Assembly (NCBI GenBank): GCA_028023455.1
Contig: JAQFVV010012418.1
Coordinates: 8,985,244-9,049,243, forward strand
DNA: 64,000 bases
Source of the DNA: Epiperipatus broadwayi
Taxonomy: Eukaryota > Onychophora > Udeonychophora > Euonychophora > Peripatidae
Direction: 5' to 3'
The translations under genes were made by a program, and so were the position numbers. Shown here piece by piece: positions 47,991-61,274 of this stretch. Numbering within the stretch: the first letter of the stretch is position 1; every line of letters starts with the position of its first letter. Below the pieces are notes generated by a model. It was not told the DNA's origin. It did no database searches and saw only the letters and a program-made list of their open reading frames with translations.

Positions 47991-48779
47991 ATCAGAGGAT
48001 TTTTATTACCCTCCATCTTTGGCCACCATCTCATGCCTTGGCTGGTGCTTTACAGCATCCTGTGAATAAGGGCCATGATTTATTTCTGTTTGCCATGATT
48101 GTATATATCTATTAGAAAAGATTTTTCATTCATACACATTCATTCTGCCTTATCAGGCAACTGAGAATAAAGATCATAGTGTTTCTTGATCTTAAACTCA
48201 GGTGTAGAAACTTAATAAACTCATCACAATGACAAATGCATGTTGGTGATCAGCCCATCTATGTTTGTATAGTATATGAATAATCACATAGTAATAACAC
48301 CTGCAATGACAAAAACATACGGAGTGGACATTAGGAATTTGCCTTCAATTCCTTTAAGATCTCAAAAAGGAATCAAAGAGTCTTCTTTTAGTTAATAGCA
48401 AACTATTTAAATAACCAAATTAATAAATATGCAAACTATTAAAGAAAAATTAAACACATACATATAGATGCAGAAATATGCATAAAAACAGTTGAATGTT
48501 TAGAACATTTAAATTATATACCTGAACTGTATGACATTTAATAATTTCCAATATTGTATTGTACTGAAGTGGTAGTAGATGAAAAGCTAATCTCAAAGTA
48601 AAATTATTAGGCTTTTTATATTTTTAATAATGTATGTAAAAAACCATTACTACTGTTCAGCACTATATTTAGCAGCACCTGGCTGAAAAGCACTTAAGCT
48701 AGAGTGGTAATATGCAAATTGCATAACTTCTTAATGCAAAACCTATTAATTTACAACTAATTTTAATTAGTTTCTAGCC
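47991..48779. other. Unclassified; GC-richer 5' flank of the RTE copy
   Basis: About 47950-48080 is less AT-rich than its neighbours and may be the RTE 5' UTR or another repeat. The rest is AT-rich with no motif recognised. Confidence 0.35.
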
Positions 48780-49440
48780 CATATAGAAATTTTCATAAAA
48801 ACACAGTCAACTGAATCAAAGGCCTTGCTAATATCAATAAAGGACATCAGATTTCTTTATAGCACTGCCTGACAATTTCTATTATCCTATATACATCAAC
48901 AATAATGCCAATAGTTTTTCAACTTTCTTGAATGTTTGTACATCTGATACTTGTCTTTCACTATGACTAATCAGTGCAATGTGATTTTCAGAAAAAAAAC
49001 GTTTTCATACTCTGTGTAGTCTTTTCTTCAATATAGCAAGAATTTCTTTTTTTTTTCAATCTGTATGCTATTGAATAGTTTTTAAATACTAATGAAGAAC
49101 TATTAATATAATGGAACAGTATTTTCATTGATTCTTCAGTTTCTTGTTAAATTTTTGTATATAATTCCTGCTGACTGCATTCTAGCAATAATTTCCAGAA
49201 AAATCTAATCTCATTTTCCATTTTTAGCAGTTATTTGATAAAGAGTATCTCATCAAATGTATTTTGGTTGATGTTTTTGTGGTAAAGCTCTTCTGTATAT
49301 TTTATCCATCTCTAATTTTTGTATGTTTGTTATAAATCTGTCCATTGACATTTTTCAGCAAATCTATTATTAGCTCCAATTTCCATTTTTAATGCCTTTG
49401 AAATATTATCAAATTTATTTTAATTACACACCATTTTTCT
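48780..49440 (-). pseudogene. LINE reverse transcriptase N-terminal part, broken
   Basis: On the minus strand: LLKNVNGQIYNKHTKIRDGW (near 49350), TSTKIHLMRYSLSNN, KWKMRLDF, SRNYIQKF and KRFFSENHIALISHSERQVS (near 48960). It ends with SFIDISKAFDSVDCVFMKIS (48830-48785). FIDISKAFDSVD is RT motif A, and ALISHS corresponds to the R-ISL box of LINE fingers. Frame changes are frequent. Palm motif C (YADD) is not present downstream, so the copy is 3'-truncated. It differs from the RTE at 45-48 kb. Confidence 0.65.
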
Positions 49441-52400
49441 AACCAGTAAAATTCAAGTGGGCTGCATGATATTTACAGTATTTATATTATTTCATTAACC
49501 TTTTCAAATTTGAGAATTTTTTGAATGTTTATTTTAAAAAATATCAAATTAGTAACAAAATTTGATTTGTTTTGTCCCACTGTAGAGAAATTATAATTCA
49601 AAAAAAATATGTAGTTAATAAATAATCAAAAGAAAATTATACAGAAATAATAGTGAATATACATATAATTATTGATATAATTATAAGATTACAATATTTA
49701 TTAAATTTTAAATAATGCTGGTTTATTACACCTTTTTTGACAGAAACTTCCCATTGCTTGCTTCCAGCTAAGTTCTTAAGATTTGGAGACAATGATTGCG
49801 AACATACGATCTTCATTATGGCAAAAAAAATTTCATCAGTTAGATCTTGCTTACTTTTGAAATAGCACAGAATTTGTGTGACAAAGTTTTTAATCTTGGA
49901 GCATTTTTGTCCTAATTAAAAATAATTTTTGAAATCTCAACTTATATGCTATATTTTTCTTTTAAAATTGAGTTGTTCTGTAATTAGTTTCATTTGTAAA
50001 AAAACAGGAGGTTGTTCGATTTTGAAAATGAAATTCTGTGAAAAAAAAGAAACATTTTCTATTCCTTCTTAAAACATTCAAACTGTTTATCTAATGCATC
50101 TTTAATCTTTTTAATTTTATTGCAATATAATTTAGATTTTGGTTTGAACTTGTTATATGTAGGAAACTAAGTTAGGATACCAGTTATCAGACGATTTTCA
50201 AATAGACAAATTTTGTACAAAACTTGGCATTGTATTCTACCTGTCTATTATTAATTTATCTTTTACTTATAATTTAATGTTGAGATTGTTCAGATGGTTG
50301 ATAATAACTAATAATACCAAATTTTGCATCTAGACTGAATTCTTCAAATTTTATACATCCTAATCATTGATTTAAAGAAACAATATTATTTCTTCTATTT
50401 GTGGCATGATAACCAATGAACTTTTGTATTACAAAGATTTCTTCAAATTAAGTTTCTAAATCCTTAAAAATGCTGCAAATTGATAATGATTAATTCTTCT
50501 GGACTGGATGAAATTTAGAGTTTTAGCCAGTTTCAATTACTTTGTCTATTTTTAATACTTTAGAACACAGAAATTGATGAAGAATGCAGTGTAACGACTT
50601 CAGTTTTTAATATCATCTTAGTATAAGTCCATTTTTATCTATCATTGTTTTGATTCTATCAGTTGTTACAGAAATTGTCTGTACAAAGGAAGTCTGAATT
50701 TCTACAAAGTGCTTTGAATTGCATCAAAAAGATCTTGCCTATGTTATTTTCATAGATAAGATCACTTCCAAAAAAACTTTAATTATTTCCATGTTTCCAT
50801 CATAAACATAAAGGAATTTTTATGGCAACTTGTGTGACATCTTGTACATGTGTAATTAATCAATCACAATTGAAAAATATAAAACAATTGCAGATACTGT
50901 TAATAATTGGTTACTCGGGTTGACTGTCATCTCATTTTATCTGGATCTATCATGGAACAATTGCATTTGGGGTGGATGGATATCACAAATTCAACAGTAT
51001 TTATTGTGTTCCTTGACTAATGAGATCTCTACAAACAGTTATGAATAATTTACTAGTAAATAGCTAATTTCATAACTAGATCTCACTATCAATTCATTGC
51101 TTTTCATAAATTTTTTTAAAAACTTGTTACTGATTTTGCAGCGAGATCTTCAAACTTTTTAACTTTTCTTTTCTTAATACATCTTCAAAGCATGAATACT
51201 GTTCCTTGTAATTTATATCATAATGTTATTTAATATATTTTTTAGGCATGCTACATGTTCATTTGCAAATAATACTTCCAATTTTATTTTTCATCTCTAT
51301 GTAGAAGTAATTCAATTCCTATCTTTAATGAAATTTTCTCCATCTCTTCATCAATTTTTCTTTATCTTGAAAGTATCATTTTCTGGATAAAAAATAATTA
51401 TTTGATAGTTAAACTTTAATTAATTTTTTTATTGTCCAAAATATTTTCTATATTGAAGAAACAAAAACGAAAATAGGTCGTAATCAGCATACTGACTGAA
51501 TTCATGAAAACAGCAATTGCACTAACAAAAAGAAATTTGAATACTCAGTATAAATAAAACTAATTGGAATCACTGTATCTACTGAAAACCAAGTCAAAAG
51601 ATTTATTTTTTGTGTAACTACATTACTGCTACTATATTTTCAGTACATGCAAAGTAAATCTAATAAATTTTTATATTATAAACCTTTGTAGGTCACAAAA
51701 ACCACATCATGGGTCATACGTGGCTTGCCAATTTGACTATTACTTTAAAGGAAATCTATTTTAAATTTTGCTTGCTTTATAATTATCACTGTACCTTTTA
51801 ACATCAGTTTTGATTTTTTTTAAAAATCTAATTCAAACTGCGATTCCTTTTTATTTCAATTTCTTTAATGCTATGCATTATAAGCTTGAAAGATCAGTAA
51901 TTACTAGGTAGTACTGAAATTTGATCCTCATCCATAATCTGGTTTTTGCTTTTATCAATGAAAACTTGGGATTCAGCTATAACCAAAATAGTTATGCATC
52001 TGAAAGTCATCTTTAGCCCCCCCCCCTTTTTTTTTTTACTAACTAATTAAATAAATAATAAAAAAAGGAGAATATAAGGTTTAGAACTATACTGGAAAGT
52101 TGGCTTAATTCAAAAACTTAATTTTTTTTTTTTTTTAATTTCAAACTGATTGCCATGTAAATAACTGTATCAATTCCAGCTTTAAAAGCCAAGTCTTCAT
52201 TGATAAAGACATAAGACAAAAACTGGTCTGGAAATAGGGATATAACAGTACTATTACCTGGTAAATTCCATTATTTAAACTCACAATAGATGGCAGTAGA
52301 GTAGAATAAAAAAAAGTTACTCTTGCTTATTCTGTTTCAATTTTTTTTTTCATTTCTATCAACAGATTATCTGATTCATCATTACTGACATCAAAAATTT

Positions 52401-52609
52401 CTAAATTAATTTCTATATTTGATATAAAAATATAAAATGATTCTTTCAATCTATATGTTATTCTATAGTTTTCCAGTAATTAGTAATTTGATCAGCACTT
52501 CATTAGTTTTCTATAAAATTTTTGAAACAATGTAATCAATATCAGTGATCCTACTTTTGAGAATAATCTCAAATCTAATCTAATACTCATTTTCAAAAAT
52601 TAAATAATT
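49441..52609. other. AT-rich, no confident feature
   Basis: The minus strand has scattered coding-like patches (around 50820-51000 and 51120-51200) that may belong to the same old LINE as 48.8-49.4 kb, but no diagnostic motif. A C/T junction tract (CCCCCCCCC then T-run) lies at about 52018-52039. Confidence 0.35.
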
Positions 52610-52880
52610 CCTCTATGTTGATCATATCAAAAATTCTGTTATATAATTTTTCTGTATCTTCATTCCATCTCTAAAACTTTTTTTTGATCTTGAAATCCAT
52701 GAAAAAGTTTTTGTTTTATTCCACTTGTCAGTTCAACATCATTGCATAAATTCTTACTAGATTCTTCCACATTCTTTCTTAATGTCCTATTAAATTTTCT
52801 ATTCATTTCATCAAATTTTTTTTTTGAATTTTGGATTACTATTTTTACTTTAAAATTTACTACTGTATCTTGACCCATAC
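52610..52880 (-). pseudogene. Possible LINE linker region
   Basis: An open stretch of about 85 codons rich in K, E and N: SKKKFDEMNRKFNRTLRKNV, then GFQDQKKVLEMEWNEDTEKL. The style (a basic/acidic helix before RT fingers) resembles LINE linkers, and it lies upstream of and in the same orientation as the LINE at 48.8-49.4 kb. No diagnostic motif; a chance open frame is possible. Confidence 0.25.
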
Positions 52881-55369
52881 ATTTTATTATTTTAGTTGTT
52901 CAACTTAATATTAAAACTATTCTTAGATTCTGTTTTCTTCACTACATTTAGAAAGTTGGACAAGATTGTAGCCCCCCCCCCCCAGCTTCATTCAAAGTTT
53001 GCAATCAACTCACAATGTTTTCATTATTAATCTTCTTTCTGTTTATCATAGGGTTTGTGGGCATGACTGTGCATTTTTGTATATCCTGGAGTTTTCTTGT
53101 AAACATTTTATTTTCATTAAAAATTAGTTACTGGTTACAGAATTTTTTCATTTAAATTCTATATTTTAGTTTTATGTTTTCTCAATAGAGAGAATCTAAA
53201 ATCAGACATAAATATTGAATCAGACATAAATATTGTTTTTGTATGATGAATTTAGATAGTAATTATTTATTTAGGTTAGATAAAAAAAAAAGAAAACAAA
53301 AACATAAGTAATATTTTTAATGGTTTTATTATATTCAAATTTTTATATTGATTTGAGAGGGGAGGTTTGCAGCTGTAGCATTAATATACAATTTATAAAA
53401 AATTTGTATTGTGTTTTTGGTGCTGATTTAGTATGTGCTCACAGTCATTTCCAATTATAAGAACCGCCCCAAACCCACGCTGACACATCTAACTGATAAA
53501 TGACATTGATCAATCTAAATGTTGTCACGATCTGATCATTCGTTACAAAATTGCCATTTTCATAAAAAAAAAAAAAATCCCCCAAAACCCAATTTTTACA
53601 GCTTATCACCAGTGGCATAATTTTGCATTGAATATGGATTGCCTATAAGCATCCTATATGTTTTTAGTTGAGAAATTTTAATCTTTTTCTTCTTGACGTT
53701 TTTAGCAATAAAAATTATAAAAATGGTGATGACATCTTGCCAAGAAATAAAACAATAATAGAATACAAACAAAATAATATATATAAAAGACAAATATAAA
53801 TCAATAAATAAAATTAGCAAAACAATGAAAAATGATAAAATACATCTAAAAAAATATACATACAATCTCATAAATATAAAAAAGCTAATAATTTTAAGAC
53901 CTTTTTACTATTAGTGAGTGCACATATGAACATAATACTGCACTCACCAAAATATTAACTCAAATAAAATAAAAACCACTTAAAATTAAGTTTGCTTAGC
54001 CAACCAACATACAAATATTAATATTGAGATAGAAAAAGCATCTAAATAAATAAATACAAATGTAGGAACTTTATGGTGAACTCCCATCAAAAGATTATCT
54101 TACCAAACAAAAAATTATTGAGGAGAAAGCAGTAAAAATTCTACAGTAATGTTGTCCTACTCTACATACTATTAATGTAGGTTCATCACAAAATTTCTCC
54201 CCCACCCCCCAAAAAAAAGAATCCCCTCATTTAAGCATAAAGTACAAGAATGAAGTAAGTAACTGATCATAACTTAAGATACTGGCAAACCATATCATTA
54301 CTTGACAAAATAAATAAAAGTTCATTTAGCAGCAGCCCAACTATAAAAACATATATTGAGTTCATAATATAAATTAAATTTAAACATTCAAACCATCAGC
54401 AAATATGAATTAATTCATAATATAATATACATTGGCTATCAAAAGCACATACAGTATAAATCCTTTGACAAAATATTGCATCTGTAAAAATATATTTATA
54501 TATAAAATATTTTATAAAAATGCTTTTATTTAAGCAGATGAGTAAATAATGCACTAAAAATCAAAAATATTTTTCTTCTTCAATAACAATTTTGGTTGTT
54601 ATATTAAACTTGAAATACAAGGATGAGGTTTCCATAAATTAATTAATTAATTCAATCATTATTTTTTATTTTTTTAGGATTTAAATATTTTTTAAACAAT
54701 GTTCCCATATTTGTAAATATTTTGAAATAAAATTAGCATACATTAAAAATCATTTACAAAATTTTTTTGTTTCCGAAGGCAGCATTAAAAAAAAAAGTTT
54801 TAATCAAACAATCAAGAGAAATTAAGATTTCATCCTTCATTTATTTTTTCTTTCTATTTTAATTAATTGAATACACTTTAGAGTGAATTAGACATGACAT
54901 TCAATGAAAGCATATTTAAAAAATACATTGTAATGCTAGTGAGATATAAGTATAAAACACACATATATATCTGCATTACATATGTTGAAATAAATTAATT
55001 ACTCACGGAAAAGGAAAATATGAGAGAAAAAGTACATTTTTATAATATAATTTTAAAAAAGAAAATGAAAGATTGCGTCGTTTTTTAAGAAAACTAATTT
55101 TAGTAAGAATAGAGTGGGCAAAGATTTAAAACCCGATCTCTCTTCTTTTTATAAATTAAAAGAAATAAATTTTAAAAAAATGTTTAAAACCAAATAAATG
55201 TAAAATAAAAAGAAACTTTTGTAAACTATCTCATTGGCAGGAATGCAATTAATTTTGAAAGATTTCTGGCTAATAAAATATTAGATGAATCTAAGAAGAT
55301 TAGATAAAGTGTAAAAATTAATTAAACCAAATTAAAGTTATGATAAAAAATAAACAATGGAAGAGTTAA
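52881..55369. other. AT-rich non-coding DNA
   Basis: Contains a C-run at 52972-52983 and a perfect 18-bp tandem duplication (AATCAGACATAAATATTG at 53200-53217 and 53218-53235). A 91-codon hydrophobic minus frame at 53596-53871 is explained by low-complexity composition. No gene recognised. Confidence 0.5.
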
Positions 55370-55810
55370 TATAAAAAGGGCAGTTTGGCTATTGTTATTG
55401 AGTAGTTGTCCAGAGTTTCGCAAAATGTTTTCAAAACTTGCAATTCAGTGCTTCAAATTTTAAGTTTCCAGTTCACCAATTCAATGATCCATTCATCAGA
55501 GGGCATTGTTAACATGACCCTCAGAGAGCCAGTCTTTACTGCTGCAGAAAATATAAATGAAGAAGCCACAGAAGAAAACCTTTGGAGTGTTCGATTGGGC
55601 TTCATGCCCATCAACTGTTTGCACCTGGAACCAATGCCAAAATCATGACCTAGGCGCTTCTGCATACTCTCTCTCTCTTTCCAATTGTCCATCTGGAGAA
55701 TGGATGGAAAGTCATGAAACCATCAATGGAGACTAAAAGACCAACCAGTTGGAAACCAAAGCCAATGAAAACGTGTCATATCAACAGAATAAAACCTAGG
55801 TAAATATACT
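55370..55810 (+). promoter_or_regulatory. Promoter-like TATA region with possible exon or LTR
   Basis: TATAAAAAGGG at 55370-55380 lies 30 bases upstream of TTGAGTAGTT, a plausible start region. The next 400 bp are GC-richer than flanks and end with AATAAAACCTAG followed by GTAAAT (55788-55806), which offers both a poly-A signal and a splice donor. Open frames on both strands are about 80 codons and not recognised. It could be the LTR of an unknown element or a first exon of an unrelated transcript; no partner sequence was found in the window. Confidence 0.3.
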
Positions 55811-56039
55811 TTTTGAACTATAAATTCTCTAGCCAAATATATTCTTTAAAAAAATGAATTATGATGAACATTCATAATAGTAAATTACTAACAAGTAATG
55901 TATACTCATTTATTGATGTTCTTTGTTAATTTTTATATTTATTTAAAAATATGTTTGTGTGAATAAAGAATTGTTTGCTCAAATGTTACTTGATCTATAC
56001 TCTCTCTCTTTTAACCACATCACCAGTAATTTCAAAAAA

Positions 56040-56645
56040 TTTAAAATATTTTCACGTGTTAAAGTAATACTGCACTGGGTTCCCTAATCAAGAGTGTGAG
56101 CTAGCCTGGGTATATTTCAAGTGCTGGGATCATGTGCCTATCGTATGGGCATGCTGGCTATATATATCATATGTATGACACCTGAGACGGGTTCTCAAAT
56201 CAAATAAAGCGCTTTGGGTGGCAGATTTTTGATTCAGCAGTATGGAAGAGTGTTATAGCAGGAAATATGGTCATGGTTGTGCTTTTACGTAGCGCTGATC
56301 TATCAATGCTATTCTACTCCTCTACATGAGTATACTCTCCATTGCCGCAGCTGTTAAAGAAGAAAAGGTAATCATATAAAGTAAAATATAATAAAGAGTA
56401 GATGTTAATAAATAACCATTATGTCCCAAATAATAAAATAATATTTTGAATATAATAAAATAATAACGCATCAAAAAAAAAAAAATTAATTAGTTTGTTA
56501 GAAACACGGACTTTTGTAAAATATTTATAAGGGCTCGGATGCATTATAAATATCAAATAAATATTGATAAAATATAAAGTGTTTAGGTGGTGGATCATAG
56601 CTGCCGGTACAAATGCCCTCGAACGTGGGTGCTGATGTACCAAAA
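56040..56645 (+). repeat. Possible 5' LTR / leader of the Gypsy remnant
   Basis: A GC-richer stretch with TATATATAT (about 56159) and AATAAA (about 56204) is followed at 56645 by TTGGCCCAAC, similar to the TTGGCGCCCAAC primer-binding sites of some Gypsy elements. About 300 bp further on, the gag frame starts. LTR borders and a second copy were not found. Confidence 0.3.
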
Positions 56646-56949
56646 TTGGCCCAACATAATTAAAATTAAAAATTTAAAAAGTATGAAACTGAAATTTCAA
56701 ATAAATGCCAAATTTCATAGTAATGAAAGTTGAAATCAGTAAGCAGTGTGAGAAGATAAATAGACCAAGATAAACAAAATATAATATTGACAATATAAAA
56801 TAATTAAAAATATATACTATTAAAAAAAGTTATGAAATGTAAATAAAAAAGAGAGAGGAGAAAAAAGCGGCCAGAAGAGATAAATAAATTTGTATTAAGT
56901 GGGAATTAGAGAGGACTGAGGGGGTTTTTGGAGGTTAGTTGAATACTTC

Positions 56950-58048
56950 ATTTGATTTTAAAAAAACTAATAATAAGGAAAATAATATATTATTATAAAA
57001 GAAATAATAAAGTAATAAAAAAAATTAAAAAACTAATCCGTACTAGAGCCACAACAAAACTGGAGGCTCAAAATAAAGAAATTGACATACTCAGCGAAAA
57101 ACAGGAAGTCACCAATAATATAGAAAAAAGTAATATAGAAGTAAATGAAATCATCAGTTTGTTTGAGGAAAAGTTGAAGAGACAGGAAGAAATGTTCAAA
57201 AAGAAATAGAACGGTGGGTACAGTGAACGATGATAGCATAACAAGAAGATAGGAAAATAATAAAAAAATAAGAACTAATATAAGTAAGTTAGCAGCTAAA
57301 ATAGACAAAAATTAAAAAAAACAGGAAGAGGAAATGGAAATATTAGAAGAAAATGAGGTAACAGAAAAAATAGATATAAGTAAGTTAGCAGAAAAAATAG
57401 AGGTAGTACAGTTATAAGGTGAGGAAGATAAGGGTAAATTAGAAACCAAGAACATAAACATTGACAATAGGGAAGAGAAAAGCGCAAGTATGTACACACA
57501 TGTAAATTGCTTGCATAAATCAATTTTTAAAAGTAAAAATATTTTTGGGGTACACAGGGGAGGCTCCGATTAAACACCTTGGCAGCCTGGAATCTATTTC
57601 GCATCGAATCAGCTGAGTAAGGAGGCAATGGTTGCTATCGCTTGTAGTCATCTTCAAGGCGATACAGTTTTAGTGGGAATCCTTATTTACAAAAACAGTT
57701 ACATTCAGAGAGTATAGGCAATCAATATTGGCATGGTACTGGAGTGAAGAGCACTAAGAAAACATCACAGGATAAATGGCGACCTGATGAACCTTTCACT
57801 CCATTTTTTACACCATCAAGTAGTGAAGTTAAAATTGCTAACGACTATAGTCATCCACTGTCAGAACAGCAAATCGAATAGTAAGGCACAATTTTCTACA
57901 TAATGTGGAAGAAATGTTACTTGGGACTGAAAGAAAAACCTTAGAGCAGATGGCTGAGTTACTCAATGCATTTGTCAGCACAAGGCCAAGCAATGACAAC
58001 AAAGAACGGGGATTCAAACACTTAGAAAGAGAAAAATATGAATGTTGA
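56950..58048 (+). pseudogene. LTR-retrotransposon gag, broken
   Basis: The first open part (56952-57209) contains TRATTKLEAQNKEIDILSEK and ISLFEEKLKRQEEMFKK, a charged coiled-coil typical of the N-terminal region of some arthropod Gypsy gag proteins. In the middle, LSKEAMVAIACSHLQGD (about 57610-57665) corresponds to the capsid stretch where ALxLxGxA is usual. The last part (57878-58048) is open: IVRHNFLHNVEEMLLGTERK then TLEQMAELLNAFVSTRPSND, ending KYEC and a stop. The frame changes at least twice. No protease or RT follows. It would form the capsid of an intact element. Confidence 0.6.
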
Positions 58049-59005
58049 CTCATATAAAAATGAATCGGGTGAAAAGACTAAATATAGAGAATTGTATAGT
58101 CCTAAAAGAAAGGGGATGATCTATACGCCAGCTGTGATCCAGAAACCAACAGCCTGAACACCAGGTCAGGCATAAAAGCAGGTCATGACTTCCTGGTCTG
58201 AGCGGATACTTAAGAAACTTAAAAAAACTGCCTGACAAAAGTTAAATAGATCTATAGTAATTGGACGGATTTTTAGGTAATCAAAAAAAAAAAATTATGC
58301 ATGAATTACGAGAATCAAAATAAATAAAAGGAAAATAAAAAAAATTTAGAGTCAATATATATGATGAAAAAAATAAATAAAATAAAATTTGGTAAAATAT
58401 ATTAAGAATAAATAAGGTAATCTTTCATGAAGTCTAAAAATAAACAAAAGGATCTCATGTAAGCGACAGTTGTTGCAGTTGATTTAGTTATGGTGTGTGT
58501 GTATATATATGAGTAAGGAAGGAGTGATGATTGTAGGCCATCACTTTGTGAACCTATGACCTGAAATGGATATCAGGGGGAATGGAGTCCCATATTTCTA
58601 GAATGCGGACCCAGTAGAGAGAGTCCTGGGCCCATTAATATATTGGTAGAGGTATTCCCAGTTCATTATATAAAAAAGTATGCACTGGAAGAATAATTCT
58701 GGCATAAGTTGCAAATGGAAGAAAAAATTCCAGCATAATTATGCATTCTGCCATTTACAGCATTCTTATCTAATAGAGCTAGGATACAATGGAGAAAATC
58801 CGGACCTATCAATTTGTTGGTAGAGTAAACCCTAGCACTTCCATTGTAAGTAGTTTTTTTTTTGCTTAAGTCGAGTGGGCAGTAGACATGTCCTGCGATT
58901 CGTAGCAGTCAACTCCCTGTACTCATCCATAAGGATCTATGTTGTCCCTTGCGAGGACAATTGATATAATCATTGTACACAATACAGATTACAGCAGGAT
59001 TAGTA
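58049..59005. other. Unclassified flank, GC-richer around 58440-58940
   Basis: May contain the remaining LTR or other repeat; no terminal repeats identified. A GTGTGTGTATATATAT microsatellite lies at about 58494. Confidence 0.35.
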
Positions 59006-59318
59006 TTAAACCACTAAACATCACATTTTGGACTCATAACTTTATAGTTAATTAAAAAGGTAAAAGGTGGCTTCTGGAGGATTGCAGTAGGTCCTAAGAT
59101 CTAGATGCAGTGCTCTCAAATCCAAAGCTCCTCATTGATGAAAACCACTAAAAACTAGTCTGGGAATGTTGGACGAGTAGACACTAGATAGGGATTTTAT
59201 GCACAAGCCTTCTTGCATCTTTTAATTACTCTGGCTTGCACTGAGTGGTGAATTTTACCTCTGTTAACAACTTGTGTAAGCATAAAGAATGGTGATCATG
59301 TGATGTTTAGTGGTTTAA
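59006..59318. mobile_element. Long-TIR repeat family X, copy 4
   Basis: Ends are perfect inverted repeats TTAAACCACTAAACATCACA and TGTGATGTTTAGTGGTTTAA. If the outer TTAA is a duplication, the element proper starts ACCACTAAAC, the same start as copy 3. Internal AAACTAGTCTGGGAATGTTG and GATAGGGATTTTATGCACAA match copies 1 and 3. Confidence 0.7.
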
Positions 59319-59685
59319 AATAAATATACTTATATAAGAGTTTGAACGAAGTTCAAGCTCCCAATAATAAACACACAAAATAATTTAAAAGTGCAAAAGC
59401 CTGTGAAAATGATGATAGAATCTAAATTTTAATTTTATTATACATCTCTGTAATATGGAGCAAATAGCAACAGTAATATATATTGTATATTATATATTAA
59501 TTGTCACTATTACTATTTATGATATGTTGACATCAGTAAATGTAATTCCGTCTCTGATATCATCAGTGATTTTACAATAGCTATGTTATTAAAATCAATA
59601 CACAAATTCTTATTTTGTATACATTGTAGCATGACTAGTGGCAATGATCAAGTGCTATTATTTAATTAGAATATTGTATTATCTA

Positions 59686-59986
59686 ACCACCAAACATCAC
59701 ATGATCACCACTTCTTATGCTTGTTCATAACTGTTATTAAAACAGGCAAAACTATCCATATAGTAGTGCCACTCAGTGCAAGTTAGAGTAATCAATGGAT
59801 GCCACAGCCTTTATCAGTGAGAAACCTTACTCCTCACTAATGAAGGCCACAAGCCAGAAATTAGTCTGGGGATATTAAATGAGTAAGCACTAGATAGGGA
59901 TTTTATGGACAAGCCTTCTGGCATCCATTGATTACTCTGGTTTGCACTGAGTGACACTATTATATGGAGAGTTTTGCCTGTTTTAA
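59686..59986. mobile_element. Long-TIR repeat family X, copy 3
   Basis: Starts ACCACCAAACATCACATGAT, then GTTATTAAAACAGGCAAAAC and a long arm to AATCAATGGATGCCA. The arm recurs inverted at the right (TGGCATCCATTGATTACTCT, GAGTTTTGCCTGTTTTAA). Flanked by TTGTATTATCTA (59674-59685) and TTCTACTATCTA (59987-59998), 10 of 12 bases identical. As in copy 1, the right end stops at GTTTTAA, about 60 bp short of the full inverted repeat. Confidence 0.75.
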
Positions 59987-59998
59987 TTCTACTATCTA

Positions 59999-61274
59999 CT
60001 TAATCTAACTATTTTCAGAATTTTAACTTTATCTTTCTTATTGCATTATCATATTCATATAACATCAATATCATTTACTTTATTACTTTTACAATTATAT
60101 GAAACCATTGTAAAAATAATAAAGAAAGCAAATGCTATTATTATATTTTCAGAATGAAAATTTAATATGCATACATGTATAATTTTTAGAATTAAATAAG
60201 AAATCATTTTAACAATATCTTTTAAAATCATAGCAATAAATTTATAAACAAATAAAAAAATCACATTTTTCTAATCCATAAAAAATAATTTCTTTTTACT
60301 TCTATTTCATTTAAAATATATTTATCCTTTGCTTTTATATATAGTATTATATCATATTTGTAATTAACAGCTCATTTCTTAAACACACAACTGCTGATAT
60401 GTTAAGGGGTTTTAAAAATAATAATTATTTATGTATTTATTGAAAGATGACTGGCTATGAATAAATGATTACTTAATATATATACATAGAAAATAAATTA
60501 GTGTAATGTATTATGCTATATATTATATATAAATGCATACTTCATATAATACATTCTTGAGAAAAATATAAATATATATTGAGTATATGTCAGTTTATAA
60601 AATTATATTGGTCTTTGTTCATTGTGAAGTCAGCTGCCAGGGTTTTTTTTTTTCTAGAGTGCAGATTTCTAATTAAGATTAATTCTTTGCAAACCTACAT
60701 CATTTTATATATATATATGCTGAGTCATATATCGTATCTATAAATAAATTATGAAAGTACACACATACACAAATTTGTAATTAATCCATTAATTCAGTTC
60801 ATATTTTTTAATTGAATTCAATAATACAATTTTCTTTACAAATTTTGTGAATCATATATATATATCATGTATTCCACCAATGAAGTTAAAAAAGTAAGTA
60901 AAAAGGAATGATTAAAAAGGACTGTGAAAATGACCACAAAAAGTGATTGAAACATTAATGAAATATATAATAAAAAATTCTGAAACAATCAGATGTCATG
61001 CTGTAATAATATAATACAATATATATATAGACTTATACTATTAAACTTTTTTTTTTTTTTATTTAAAACTTACAAATTTAAAATAATTGTGTGTTTAAAA
61101 AATGTTGATAAGTTTTTTCTTTTGCTTTAATTAAATTTACTTAAAAAAAAAGTTTTATACAGTATATATATAAATTTGGCTAGAATAATAAATTCTCATA
61201 TAAAATAAATTAATTTTGACTGCATAATTTTCTTATTGAAAAATGAAATAGAATTAAGTTATTATCTATGAATC
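59999..61274. other. AT-rich non-coding DNA
   Basis: No gene or repeat recognised beyond AT microsatellites and A/T runs. Confidence 0.5.

Noticed and set aside
53596-53871. 91-codon hydrophobic minus-strand frame
   Set aside because: Composed almost entirely of F, I, L, Y and K from AT-rich codons, with no motif, signal or conservation clue; expected by chance at this base composition.
55453-55692. 79-codon minus-strand frame opposite an 80-codon plus frame
   Set aside because: Neither shows a recognisable domain. The plus frame lacks an ATG at its annotated beginning, so neither was called as a gene.
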